64,000 nt of DNA from Bacteroidales bacterium UBA5197 (GTDB taxonomy: Bacteria > Bacteroidota > Bacteroidia > Bacteroidales > Lentimicrobiaceae). Location: positions 85,982 through 149,981 of the forward strand of contig DHVX01000071.1 of NCBI GenBank assembly GCA_002412885.1, written 5' to 3'. The notes under the pieces are model-generated. The model was not told where the DNA came from. It was given only the letters and a program-made list of their open reading frames with translations, and did not search any database. The translations under genes and the position numbers were made by a program. Position 1 is the stretch's first letter, and every line of letters starts with the position of its first letter. Positions 35,711-44,580 of the stretch are shown here, one piece after another.

Positions 35711-36277
35711 ATGGCAACTACCGCTGATTTTAAAAACGGAATCTGCATTGATTTTAACGGAGATTTATACACTCTTATCGAGTTTCAACATGTAAACCCC
35801 GGCAAAGGCGCTGCTTTTGTAAGAACAAAACTTAAAAACCTCAAAACCGGAAAAGTTATACCGAACACATTCAGTGCTGGTGTAAAGATTGATATTGCCA
35901 GGGTAGAACGCCGTCCATATCAGTTTCTTTACAAGGAAGAAGATGGCTACAACTTTATGCATATTGAAACCTTCGAGCAGGTATTAATTCCGGAAACAAT
36001 TATCAACGCACCGCAATTTCTTAAGGAAAGCCAGTTGGTTGAAATTATGTTTCATGCCGAAACTGAAACTCCGCTTAGTTGCGATTTACCTCCTTTTGTT
36101 GAACTGATAGTAACTTACACAGAGCCAGGACTTCGTGGAGACACTGCAACAAATACTCTTAAACCTGCTACCGTTGATACCGGCGCTATAGTTAATGTTC
36201 CTTTATTTATTGGCGAAGGTGAGCGCATTAAGGTTGATACTCGTACCGGGGGCTACGCTGAAAGAGTAAAATCCTGA
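35711..36277 (+). CDS. efp: Translation elongation factor P
   Basis: This 188-residue, three-domain OB/KOW protein rescues ribosomes stalled at polyproline. The N-terminal KOW-like domain carries the tip loop NPGKGAAFVR with Lys32 at the position that is modified in other species. The middle domain spans ~67-130. The C-terminal domain ends with the EF-P signature GERIKVDTRTGGYAERV. No EpmA-type modification gene is seen in this window. It has its own promoter-like box. Confidence 0.97.
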   Translation: MATTADFKNGICIDFNGDLYTLIEFQHVNPGKGAAFVRTKLKNLKTGKVIPNTFSAGVKIDIARVERRPYQFLYKEEDGYNFMHIETFEQVLIPETIINAPQFLKESQLVEIMFHAETETPLSCDLPPFVELIVTYTEPGLRGDTATNTLKPATVDTGAIVNVPLFIGEGERIKVDTRTGGYAERVKS

Positions 36278-36554
36278 TATTGAACGGGATAGTTAAAGCA
36301 ATAATATCTGACTGCTGTGCGATAATTAAAGTTTGTAAAAATCCAGTAAAAAAGCTGTTGTGACAAACAGAATAATCAAATGTAATTCCTCTGGTGGTGC
36401 ACACTGTGGCAGAAACCATCAGGAGCAAAATTTGATGAATCAAGGTAAATACATTGGCTTCACTTGCGTTAACTTCAATATATTTTCAAAAAATTGATAA
36501 TTACCGGGCCTAATTTTATGGTTCGGTTTTTCTTTGTCGAAAAATCAACCAACC

Positions 36555-37496
36555 ATGCAACTCAACCCAACCTTTACACTTGCAACCATAGCAGATCTTC
36601 TCGGAGCTAAATATTCAGGACAGCCTGAATTTGTTATATCGGGTCTTAATGAGATACATATGGTACAATCCGGCGATCTCACTTTTGTGGATCACCCGAA
36701 ATATTACAGCAAAGCACTAGGGTCGAAAGCCACAACCATTATCATAAACAAAGAAGTAGAATGCCCTGAAGGTAAAGCTCTTATTTTTCATGAAGATCCT
36801 TTTGCGGCTTACGTTTCGCTGGTTAAAAAGTTCAGGCCTTTTGAGCCGGCAACAGCAGCAGTAAGTGCAAGTGCCGAAATAGGCGAAGGTACCGTTATTC
36901 AGCCTAATGCTTTTGTGGGCAATCATGTGAAGATTGGCAAAAACTGCATCATACATGCAAATGTCAGCATTTATGATCATACTGAGATAGGCGACAATGT
37001 AATTATCCACTCAGGTAGTGTAATTGGGGCCGATGCATATTACTTTCAGCGCAAACCTGAAGGTTACCGAAAGTTTGAATCATGCGGAAAAGTGGTCATC
37101 AGCGACAATGTAGAGATAGGTGCATTGTGTGCAATCGACAAAGGAGTATCAGGAGATACCTTTATCGGCAAAGGAACCAAATTCGACAATCAAGTGCAGG
37201 TAGGTCACGACACATACATTGGCAGCAACTGCCTGATAGGATCTCAGTGTGCAATTGCGGGAGTTACAAGATTAGAGGACGATGTAATTTTATGGGGAAA
37301 AGTTGCAATCAATAAAGACATTGTAATTGGGAAAGGTGCGGTCTTGCTCGCAACTTCGGCTGTTAACAAAAGCCTTGAAGGCGGAAAAACCTACTTTGGC
37401 ATACCTGCAGAAGAAGCACGCAAGAAAATGCGCGAATTTGCTGCGCTCAAGCAATTGCCTTCAGTTTTGGCTGCACTGGGCAAAATCAATGAGTAG
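36555..37496 (+). CDS. LpxD-like acyltransferase paralogue
   Basis: This is a 313-residue protein from the ATG at 36555; an upstream in-frame TTG at 36534 was not preferred. The N-terminal domain (LNEIHMVQSGDLTFVDHPKY) and the left-handed beta-helix (IGEGTVIQPNAFVGNHVKIG) match LpxD, with a His in QVGHDTYIGSN. It is 30 residues shorter than the true LpxD at 31522, lacks its C-terminal tail, and diverges through the coil region. It may acylate a different sugar or chain, or be a second LpxD with other acyl specificity. The alternative is an unrelated hexapeptide transferase. Confidence 0.85.
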   Translation: MQLNPTFTLATIADLLGAKYSGQPEFVISGLNEIHMVQSGDLTFVDHPKYYSKALGSKATTIIINKEVECPEGKALIFHEDPFAAYVSLVKKFRPFEPATAAVSASAEIGEGTVIQPNAFVGNHVKIGKNCIIHANVSIYDHTEIGDNVIIHSGSVIGADAYYFQRKPEGYRKFESCGKVVISDNVEIGALCAIDKGVSGDTFIGKGTKFDNQVQVGHDTYIGSNCLIGSQCAIAGVTRLEDDVILWGKVAINKDIVIGKGAVLLATSAVNKSLEGGKTYFGIPAEEARKKMREFAALKQLPSVLAALGKINE

Positions 37497-37517
37497 AGGC
37501 GGGCATAATTTCTCAAA

Positions 37518-37826
37518 TTAATTCATTGAAACAATCATCCTGCACCACGTATCGCGGTCTTTCATTGTAAACTTCAGACTGATTCCTTCCTTTGTCTTGA
37601 GTTCAAGCCCTTTCGGGAAAAACCTGAACACATTATAATAAATCACTTCGCTGATCTGATCAGGAAGAATCTCAAAATCATAGGCTTCCGCTTCCCGTTG
37701 TGCCGAAATGAAATAAATTCTCTGGTTTGTAAGTACAAGCTTTCCTTTAAATTCTGCCGTTCCGGAAGAATGAAGCGTGTTGGTGGCTTTCACCACGGTT
37801 TCGTTTGCTTTTAGATCGATGCGCAT
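37518..37826 (-). CDS. GRAM/PH-like small protein
   Basis: This is a 102-residue protein from the ATG at 37826; a TTG at 37856 would add ten residues. It looks like a GRAM domain: GKLVLTNQRIYFISAQ near residue 35, then ISEVIYYNVFRFFPKGLELKTKEG and a final helix with Trp. GRAM/PH-like folds bind lipids or proteins; the role in bacteria is unclear. It is convergent with the LpxD-like gene, with 21 bases between their stops. Confidence 0.7.
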   Translation of the reverse strand: MRIDLKANETVVKATNTLHSSGTAEFKGKLVLTNQRIYFISAQREAEAYDFEILPDQISEVIYYNVFRFFPKGLELKTKEGISLKFTMKDRDTWCRMIVSMN

Positions 37827-38052
37827 ATCGGACAGCGTTTGGGGATAGTTTTTCAAAGTTCATGCCAACAATTGCAACCATCTGTTTATCTGATATATAG
37901 GATGAATAAACGATTCACAGCCAGGAATTAATGTTCAGAATTGAACATGCGTTTTTCAGTTATGATCAGTTTACAGCTACAGAGCTGCTGACCTGAATCA
38001 GACGGAGAAAACAAACAATAGTTACATAAAAATGAAGGAAACAGCAGAATGG

Positions 38053-39528
38053 CTATTCCTGTGCAGGATTTTCTTCAGGTTCTTTAAGGGCATGCATTGA
38101 ACCTGTTTTCACAAATTCGGAATCTTTGTGAAAGATATCGAGGGCAACAATCATCGCGATAAAGCCCCAGAATGGAACGGAAGCTTTGTCGGTATCCAGA
38201 AAATTATTCAGGAATCCATGAATAAAATAGGTAACCAGCGCCAGCACAGAAACAAGACTATATAATCTGACTTCGTGGTTGACAGCATTTTTATAGACCC
38301 TGATTCCGGTAATTATGACAACAATTCCAATCCAGAAAATGCTAACCAGTCCAAAAACACCCTGTTCGGAAAGCGGACCGATATATTCGCTATGTGCATT
38401 TCCGAGATCTCCGGCATTGGTGCTGATAATGGTACGTTCTTTCGAACGCTGGAAAGGGGCATATATAAACTGATAAGTACCGGGTCCCCATCCCAGCAAT
38501 GGACGTTCTTCAAACATTCTGAAAGCAGATTGCCATCTGTTTATTCTCTCAAGATTGGAAGCATCAGATGAAATATTATAGATAGATTTTACGTGTTCGA
38601 TAAAATTCTGAGAGGAATCCTGTTTATTCTTTTCAAGGACGTAAAGAATTTCAGATTTAAACATATAGAAAGATGCAATCAGAATTACCAATCCTCCCAA
38701 AATCCAGCGGAATTTTATTTTATAAACTACGAATACGGCTACAACCACCGATCCGGCAACACTCACCCAAGCAGCCCTGCTATAAGAAAGGTAAAGCGCC
38801 ACCAATAAAATAACGGAAGCTATCAGCGCATACATCCGATAAGTTTTGGATCTTTCCCGATTAAACATAAAACCAACGAACACGGGAATAAAAAAGGCCA
38901 GAATGGCGCCATAGGCTGTGTGGTCATTATAAAAGGGCTTCATTACCCAATGCCCTTGCCTTTCGGCGAAGCCAAAGGATGAATGGTGTATAGTTGTGTA
39001 GATTATAACAACTGCAAGACTGGCCATGTAAAGCCATTTGAATCTTGACACATTTTTAATATCTCTGAATAATAAAACCCCAAGAAAATAAAAAGGGATT
39101 ACAAACCAAAGCCTGGCGGCAAATGACTTGAAGGATACCATCGGTAATTCGCTGGTTATGCTTGTAATCAGCATCCAGGCAAGACTAAAGAAGATTGCAA
39201 TGGTTACCGGATGGGAAAGAATACGGCGATCATAATTGCTATTGAATATTGTTTTCAGAATAAAAATAATCATTACCCCAACCATAAGCGGTTCAGAAGG
39301 CACGGAAATACCAAACCCCATCTCACTATCAGCGAAATTCACTGCCAGCGGAGTAACCATTACAATAAAAAGTAAAAGTTTATCCAGCCAGAACAGGTAC
39401 ATTAAAGCAATGATAATGGCCACAGGAATAGTAATACCCCAATAGAACTCCTTAACAATAAGGAGAGAGTTCAGCAGAATAAATAAACCGCTGAGCAGGT
39501 AAAACCATCTGAGTTTGGGATTGGCCAA
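38053..39528 (-). CDS. O-antigen ligase/polymerase family membrane protein
   Basis: This 491-residue membrane protein has about ten to twelve hydrophobic segments and a large loop carrying the Wzy_C-type motifs (ERINRWQSAFRMFEERPLLGWGPGTYQF, and AHSEYIGPLSEQG). These fit the WaaL/Wzy superfamily, which ligates or polymerises surface glycans. Only a TTG at 39528 gives a sensible N-terminus (no ATG or GTG occurs before LRWFYLLSG), and the upstream gene's TAA is in the same frame 15 bases before it. It ends the leftward Wzx/Wzz/Wzz/Wzy run. Confidence 0.88.
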   Translation of the reverse strand: MANPKLRWFYLLSGLFILLNSLLIVKEFYWGITIPVAIIIALMYLFWLDKLLLFIVMVTPLAVNFADSEMGFGISVPSEPLMVGVMIIFILKTIFNSNYDRRILSHPVTIAIFFSLAWMLITSITSELPMVSFKSFAARLWFVIPFYFLGVLLFRDIKNVSRFKWLYMASLAVVIIYTTIHHSSFGFAERQGHWVMKPFYNDHTAYGAILAFFIPVFVGFMFNRERSKTYRMYALIASVILLVALYLSYSRAAWVSVAGSVVVAVFVVYKIKFRWILGGLVILIASFYMFKSEILYVLEKNKQDSSQNFIEHVKSIYNISSDASNLERINRWQSAFRMFEERPLLGWGPGTYQFIYAPFQRSKERTIISTNAGDLGNAHSEYIGPLSEQGVFGLVSIFWIGIVVIITGIRVYKNAVNHEVRLYSLVSVLALVTYFIHGFLNNFLDTDKASVPFWGFIAMIVALDIFHKDSEFVKTGSMHALKEPEENPAQE

Positions 39529-39543
39529 GACTGAAAAAATTGA

Positions 39544-40554
39544 TTAATCGTTAGGATTATTTCCGGCCAGTTTCTGCAATTCCAGATTGATTTTCCGATT
39601 CTCAATCACAGAGATAACCACAACAGAAAAGAACATTGATGCAACCACGGCATAAAGAACGATTAACCAACGCACGGGGTATGATTTCTTATCAGCAATA
39701 ACCGGCGGGGTTATCACATTTGAAAAGGTAAATATTTTGGCTGCATCATACACAGCGCGGTCATAAACCAGTTCAAATTCAGAGTAAATGCGCATAATGT
39801 CATTTCGTCTTTGGGTCAGGATAGCCAACTCTCCTGACTTAGATTCAAAGTTTTCCTTCAGCCGAAGTACATCCTTGGTGTTGATGCTTGTAGAATTTGA
39901 CCCATCAACTGTACGAAGGTATCCACGAGTAATTTCGCGTGCCTGCGATTCGTAATCGATAAGCTCATAATTTTTACGTAATTCACTCAATGCGGATTCT
40001 ACACTATCAAGCTGAGCTTTTTTCTCTCTAAGGGTGTAGCCCATGCTATTTACTACCTCTGAATATTTCTCACGATGAATTGCTCTGATTTTGGCGTTGC
40101 AAAATTCAATAATCGACAGCACCATATCTCTGGCAATTACCGGATCAGTATCCATGACAATAATTTCGATAGATTCCCATTGCGTTTTGTTGATCTTTAC
40201 ATTCTTATTGTAAAGATATTGCATGGTGGAATGATAGTATTTGTAGCTGGAATCAATCCGGTAGTGATCAGAAAGGTTGAATTTTTTGATTACACTATCT
40301 TTGATATCCTGCGACTGCAGCCACTGCAGCATTTGCTCCGATTCACTTTCATCAGAATAGGGTGCAATATTGGAAGGGTACACCAGCGCGTAAGACTTGA
40401 ATCTGGGTTTGATGAAAAATGAACTGGAAAAAATAGCAGCAAGCAATGCAGCTATAACAGCAATAGCTAGCAGATGCCACTTCCATTTGAGGAAGATTTT
40501 CATCATATGAATATTGCTGAAGTAATTCTCCATGTTGGGCTTAATGTTGTCCAT
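39544..40554 (-). CDS. Wzz-type chain-length determinant, copy 2
   Basis: This is a 336-residue protein with an N-terminal membrane helix (residues ~28-50), a long periplasmic helical/coiled-coil domain, and a second helix near 300-320 preceded by KKSYPVRW. The N-terminal part follows the chain-length determinant pattern. Similarity to the next gene upstream is clear (EQMLQWLQSQDIKDSVIKKF; PVIADKKSYPVRW), so they are tandem paralogues. It has no cytoplasmic tyrosine kinase domain. It sets polysaccharide chain length together with the polymerase that follows after 15 bases. Confidence 0.85.
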   Translation of the reverse strand: MDNIKPNMENYFSNIHMMKIFLKWKWHLLAIAVIAALLAAIFSSSFFIKPRFKSYALVYPSNIAPYSDESESEQMLQWLQSQDIKDSVIKKFNLSDHYRIDSSYKYYHSTMQYLYNKNVKINKTQWESIEIIVMDTDPVIARDMVLSIIEFCNAKIRAIHREKYSEVVNSMGYTLREKKAQLDSVESALSELRKNYELIDYESQAREITRGYLRTVDGSNSTSINTKDVLRLKENFESKSGELAILTQRRNDIMRIYSEFELVYDRAVYDAAKIFTFSNVITPPVIADKKSYPVRWLIVLYAVVASMFFSVVVISVIENRKINLELQKLAGNNPND

Positions 40555-40574
40555 TATGCTGAATTTAAGGCTTT

Positions 40575-41621
40575 TTAAATCGAACGAGCGTTTTTTTTTA
40601 ACAAATTGAGCTTTCCCACTTTCTCAAGACTTATGATTACAAGTATTGAAATAAGGAAGGCTGAAATGGTTGATACCAGGACAATTATCCAACGTACCGG
40701 GTATGATTTTTTTTCAGCTTTATAGGCCGACTCAACAATAAATTTCTGAGGCAGATTTTCGGTTGCATCAACCCGAGCTTCTTCATAACGTGCCTTCAGG
40801 TAGCTCAATTGCTTCTTTTCATGCTCAAGCATATCCCGCAATGAAACATAAGAACCTCCGTATTGTGCAAGAACGGAAAGTCTATCTTCAAGTGCGCGAA
40901 TACCAGTGGTGTTGCCTTTGGCGATTTCAATAGCCAGTTGCTGGTTAATCATTTCAGACTGAGACTCATAGTCATAAACTCCAAGTTCCCTGATTTTCCG
41001 CAAAGAATCCTCCATCACAGAGATTTCATTTACCAGCTTAAAATATTCACGTTCAACAATCCGAAAACCTTTCAATGCCCTCTCCGATTGCATTGCGTTC
41101 TTGGTTGAATCAAGAAGTTCAGAAATTGCATTGGCAATATCAGCAGCCATTTGTGGATCACGGTCAAGGACTGTAATCTTAACTGCCATAAACTCAGTTC
41201 TTCTGAAAGTTATGTTGCTTTCATACCGTCTGTTGAGTTCGGTGTTTTTGTACTTTGATTTTGGGCTAATCATGTAATGCTTCAGCAGGTCAAATTTCTC
41301 AACCACTTTATCTCTGATCTTACTGGAACTGAGAATCTGAAGCATCTGCTCTGTTTGTTCATCCTCTCCAAATTCAAGAATATCAGTTTTTGCTGTTGGC
41401 TGATCGGTGAGCAATGCCCTTGAAACGGAATTGCTGGATACCGGAAATAAAACAACTGTTGATTTAAATAAAGGCGTAATAAACCAGGATGATGAAAAGA
41501 AGGCAGCCAATATAGCGGCACTCAGGCTTATTATTATCAGGTGTTTACGCCAGGAATAGAGAAACGTCCCGAGACTGGTGGAGTCAAAATCCCTGATTTC
41601 TGAAAACTTATTCTCCGACAT
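40575..41621 (-). CDS. Wzz-type chain-length determinant, copy 1
   Basis: This is a 348-residue protein from the ATG at 41621; the longer reading to 41672 lacks a reasonable start. It has the same layout as its neighbour: membrane helix near residue 30-50, EQTEQMLQILSSSKIRDKVVEKF, coiled-coil body (EREYFKLVNEISVMEDSL) and a C-terminal KKSYPVRWIIVLV helix. Two adjacent chain-length determinants, both without kinase domains, might form a hetero-oligomer. It is 20 bases upstream of copy 2. Confidence 0.85.
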   Translation of the reverse strand: MSENKFSEIRDFDSTSLGTFLYSWRKHLIIISLSAAILAAFFSSSWFITPLFKSTVVLFPVSSNSVSRALLTDQPTAKTDILEFGEDEQTEQMLQILSSSKIRDKVVEKFDLLKHYMISPKSKYKNTELNRRYESNITFRRTEFMAVKITVLDRDPQMAADIANAISELLDSTKNAMQSERALKGFRIVEREYFKLVNEISVMEDSLRKIRELGVYDYESQSEMINQQLAIEIAKGNTTGIRALEDRLSVLAQYGGSYVSLRDMLEHEKKQLSYLKARYEEARVDATENLPQKFIVESAYKAEKKSYPVRWIIVLVSTISAFLISILVIISLEKVGKLNLLKKNARSI

Positions 41622-41812
41622 ATGGAATGCTGGTTCGTTTAGGGTGGTCAAAGATATGGAAAAATATTTCACTTAGCGAAATGAAAAATCAGTCAGTTTC
41701 ACTTTTGTGCAGGAAAATATTCAAATTTGAAATAAAAATGAATGGAAACCACTTATTTGTCTGCATTGAGAACCAACTCCGGGCATGAAAAGAGGAGAAA
41801 ACACAGGTTTAA

Positions 41813-43264
41813 TCACCGTTCAGTGCTCGAAAAAATATTGATAAGATTCCTGATGTTAAGTAACTGAAGCAAGCCTGCCCACAAAACTGATGCTGCTATA
41901 ACCAACAATGCTGACTTTGCCCAATGAAAAGGGAGCATAGTTGCGAGCCAGTTAATGGCAACTACCCCGGCAAAGAAAAAAAACAGCCGTAAAATAAAAG
42001 AATAATTTATTGTAAACCGGAAGAAAACTGAAGCCAGGAAAACCTGAATAATTGCCATAATTGCCTGTGTAATCAGGCTTGTCCATGCTGATCCAAGCGC
42101 TCCATAACGAGGAATAAGAATTACATTCAGTGTAATATTCAGCACCATTCCTCCGGCCGCAACATAATTCAGATGTTTCAGGTTGCCATTTGCTGTGAGT
42201 AAGGTTCCAAAAACATACGTTGTGGAGATGGCGACAAAACATCCCATCAAAACACCAAATACAACTGCAGATTCTTCAATATGCTGCTCATACATCAGAT
42301 CCATCAACGGGAAGCTGAAAAAGTATGAAGTCACCGAAAATATTACTGAAACAACAAACAGAAGTGTAAATGAAAGCTTCACCAGTTTATCAACCCTCTC
42401 ACCTGTCTTGATTAAGCGGGCAAACAATGGCAAAAGCAGAACTGAGAAAAGGTATGCGATATTATTGAGCGCATCAAGCAATCGATATGCATGGGCATAT
42501 ATACCGGCTTGCAGATTTCCGGATTCCTTTGGCAATAAACCTTTCAACATAACCGAGTCGATGCGGTTATAAAATGTCATTAATAAAACGAGGATTGCAA
42601 AAGGAAGACTTTGCTTGATGATCATCATAAAAAATGGCCAATTCCAGTTTAACCGCCTGAAAGAAGCCTTTCGTATTACAATCAACAACGCCACAATTCC
42701 TGTCAAAAGGTAAGAGGCGGTCTGAGCATATACAAACCATTCAATACGAAACTGGCTTTCGGTGACTTTGCCCCAGAGCAAAACACTACAAATGGCGATC
42801 ATCAGAACTCTGTCAAGGACCGACAAAATGCTATCGGTTTTAAAGAGAAGCAATGCCGAAACATTTGATCTCAGGTAAAGGATAAAGGAGATAAAAAACT
42901 GATTCAATCCCAGTAAAGCAAGTAACCACAACTCGTTTCCACGAAATCCCCAGAGTATTCCCGCGATGATTGTGACAAAAAAGTAAACAATTGCCAGCAT
43001 AAACTTAAGGACCAGAATACTGGAAAAGTGCTTATTCAGCAGCTGAGAATTCTGAGCAATGTTTCGGTTGTTGAAATTGGTAATCCCAAAATCAAACAGG
43101 ATATTGAATAGAAAGGAGAAGTTAAAAATAATAAAATAAAACCCGAAATCCTCAGCACCAACCACATTCTGGACTGTCCTGTCAATGCCAAAAATCCAGA
43201 ATGGCTTGATCAGCAGGTTCAGAAACAGAAGAAAACCAAGGTTGGTAATAAATTTACGTTGCAT
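41813..43264 (-). CDS. Wzx-like polysaccharide flippase
   Basis: This 483-residue inner-membrane protein has roughly fourteen hydrophobic segments and a polysaccharide-biosynthesis (MATE/MOP) fold: FGIDRTVQNVVGAEDFGFYFI near the start, and YNRIDSVMLKGLLP in the central half. It flips lipid-linked sugar repeats across the membrane. The start is the ATG at 43264 (MQRKFITNLGF); a TTG six codons upstream was not used. It heads the run Wzx, Wzz, Wzz, Wzy, with a 191-base gap before the Wzz genes. Confidence 0.88.
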   Translation of the reverse strand: MQRKFITNLGFLLFLNLLIKPFWIFGIDRTVQNVVGAEDFGFYFIIFNFSFLFNILFDFGITNFNNRNIAQNSQLLNKHFSSILVLKFMLAIVYFFVTIIAGILWGFRGNELWLLALLGLNQFFISFILYLRSNVSALLLFKTDSILSVLDRVLMIAICSVLLWGKVTESQFRIEWFVYAQTASYLLTGIVALLIVIRKASFRRLNWNWPFFMMIIKQSLPFAILVLLMTFYNRIDSVMLKGLLPKESGNLQAGIYAHAYRLLDALNNIAYLFSVLLLPLFARLIKTGERVDKLVKLSFTLLFVVSVIFSVTSYFFSFPLMDLMYEQHIEESAVVFGVLMGCFVAISTTYVFGTLLTANGNLKHLNYVAAGGMVLNITLNVILIPRYGALGSAWTSLITQAIMAIIQVFLASVFFRFTINYSFILRLFFFFAGVVAINWLATMLPFHWAKSALLVIAASVLWAGLLQLLNIRNLINIFSSTER

Positions 43265-43345
43265 TCCGGATTTTTTGACCAATCAATGGCCGGGTGATGT
43301 ATTACCTAAAACATGAATTTTAACCTTCAATTGTTCAATAAAGAT

Positions 43346-43363
43346 TAAATTTGCGCAAAAATA
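43346..43363. promoter_or_regulatory. Overlapping divergent -7 boxes for the flippase and glycosyltransferase genes
   Basis: TAAATTTG on the plus strand (43346-43353) would serve the glycosyltransferase at 43429. Immediately beside it, CAAAAATA (43356-43363) is TATTTTTG on the minus strand and would serve the flippase. RNA polymerase could probably not use both at once. -33 elements are not obvious. Confidence 0.45.
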
Positions 43364-43428
43364 TCATTATTCTTTAAATAATCTTTCACCCCGGCAGAAT
43401 AAAAAAATCTGCAGAACAATTTACTGAT

Positions 43429-44580
43429 TTGAATATAGTTGTAAATACCCGATTATTGCTTTATGGCCGGCTCGAAGGCATCGGCTGGTTCACGTATGAG
43501 AACCTCCGTCGCATTGTCATTGCCCATCCCGAGCACAACTTTTATTTTATTTTCGACAGGCCGTATCATGCTGATTTTATTTTCAGCAGCAATGTTACAC
43601 CCATAGTTGTAGGTCCTCCTGCAAGGCATCCCATTTTGTATTATATATGGTTTGAAATTTCAATTCGCCATATGCTACACAAGCTTAAAGCCGATATCTT
43701 TCTTTCGCCTGACGGATATTTATCGCTTGGCTCCAAAACACCATCAATCGCGGTATTTCACGACCTTAACTTTGAGCATTATCCTGCCGATCTGCCCATT
43801 GCTGAAAGGTGGTATTACAGAACTTTTTTCAGAAAATATGCTGCAAAAGCCTCGCGGATAGCAACGGTTTCAGAATATTCGAAAAGCGATATCTACAAAC
43901 AATACGGAACTGACCCGGGGCTGATTGATGTTGTTTATAATGGTGCCAACGAATTATATGCGCCTATTGATGAGGAGCTTAAAATCAGCACCTGTAACAA
44001 ATATACCGAAGGCCGCCCATACTTCTTTTTTGTAGGGTCTTTGCATCCCCGTAAAAATCTGATAAACCTTTTCAGGGCATTCGATATTTTTAAGCAGAAT
44101 GATACCCGGAATTGTGTACTGCTTTTGGCAGGTGCAAAAAAATGGTGGACCGGCGAAATTGCTTCGGTTTATGATTCGATGAAATATCAGGATTCGGTAA
44201 TTTTTACAGGAAGACTGGAAACCGAAGAGATGAAAAATGTGATGGGCGCAGCAATCGCACTCACCTATGTATCCTATTTTGAAGGCTTTGGGATACCGAT
44301 TGTCGAAGCTTTCAGATGCGGGACTCCGGTTATTTCATCAAATGTCACTTCTATGCCCGAAGTGAGCGGCCAGGCAGCCCTGCTTATAAATCCCTTTAAA
44401 CCCGAAGAAATATCAGATGCGATGCATATGATACTTCATGATGAAAATCTCAGAAGCAAGCTCATAGAAGAAGGTTTCAGACGTGCTGAGATTTTTACCT
44501 GGGACAAATCAGCCGAAAGGTTATGGAATTGCATTGAGAAAGTACTTAAACCTTCAGCGGCTCTTCTTTCCGGAAAGTAA
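43429..44580 (+). CDS. GT4-type glycosyltransferase
   Basis: This 383-residue protein has a GT-B fold of the GT4 family. The N-terminal Rossmann half begins NIVVNTRLLLYGRLEGIGWF; the C-terminal half has FVGSLHPRKNLINL and the EX7E nucleotide-sugar motif (YFEGFGIPIVEAF). It would add a sugar to a surface polysaccharide precursor. The start codon is TTG at 43429, since no ATG or GTG lies before the conserved first strand. Its last 35 bases overlap the end of the convergent symporter gene. Confidence 0.9.
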   Translation: MNIVVNTRLLLYGRLEGIGWFTYENLRRIVIAHPEHNFYFIFDRPYHADFIFSSNVTPIVVGPPARHPILYYIWFEISIRHMLHKLKADIFLSPDGYLSLGSKTPSIAVFHDLNFEHYPADLPIAERWYYRTFFRKYAAKASRIATVSEYSKSDIYKQYGTDPGLIDVVYNGANELYAPIDEELKISTCNKYTEGRPYFFFVGSLHPRKNLINLFRAFDIFKQNDTRNCVLLLAGAKKWWTGEIASVYDSMKYQDSVIFTGRLETEEMKNVMGAAIALTYVSYFEGFGIPIVEAFRCGTPVISSNVTSMPEVSGQAALLINPFKPEEISDAMHMILHDENLRSKLIEEGFRRAEIFTWDKSAERLWNCIEKVLKPSAALLSGK

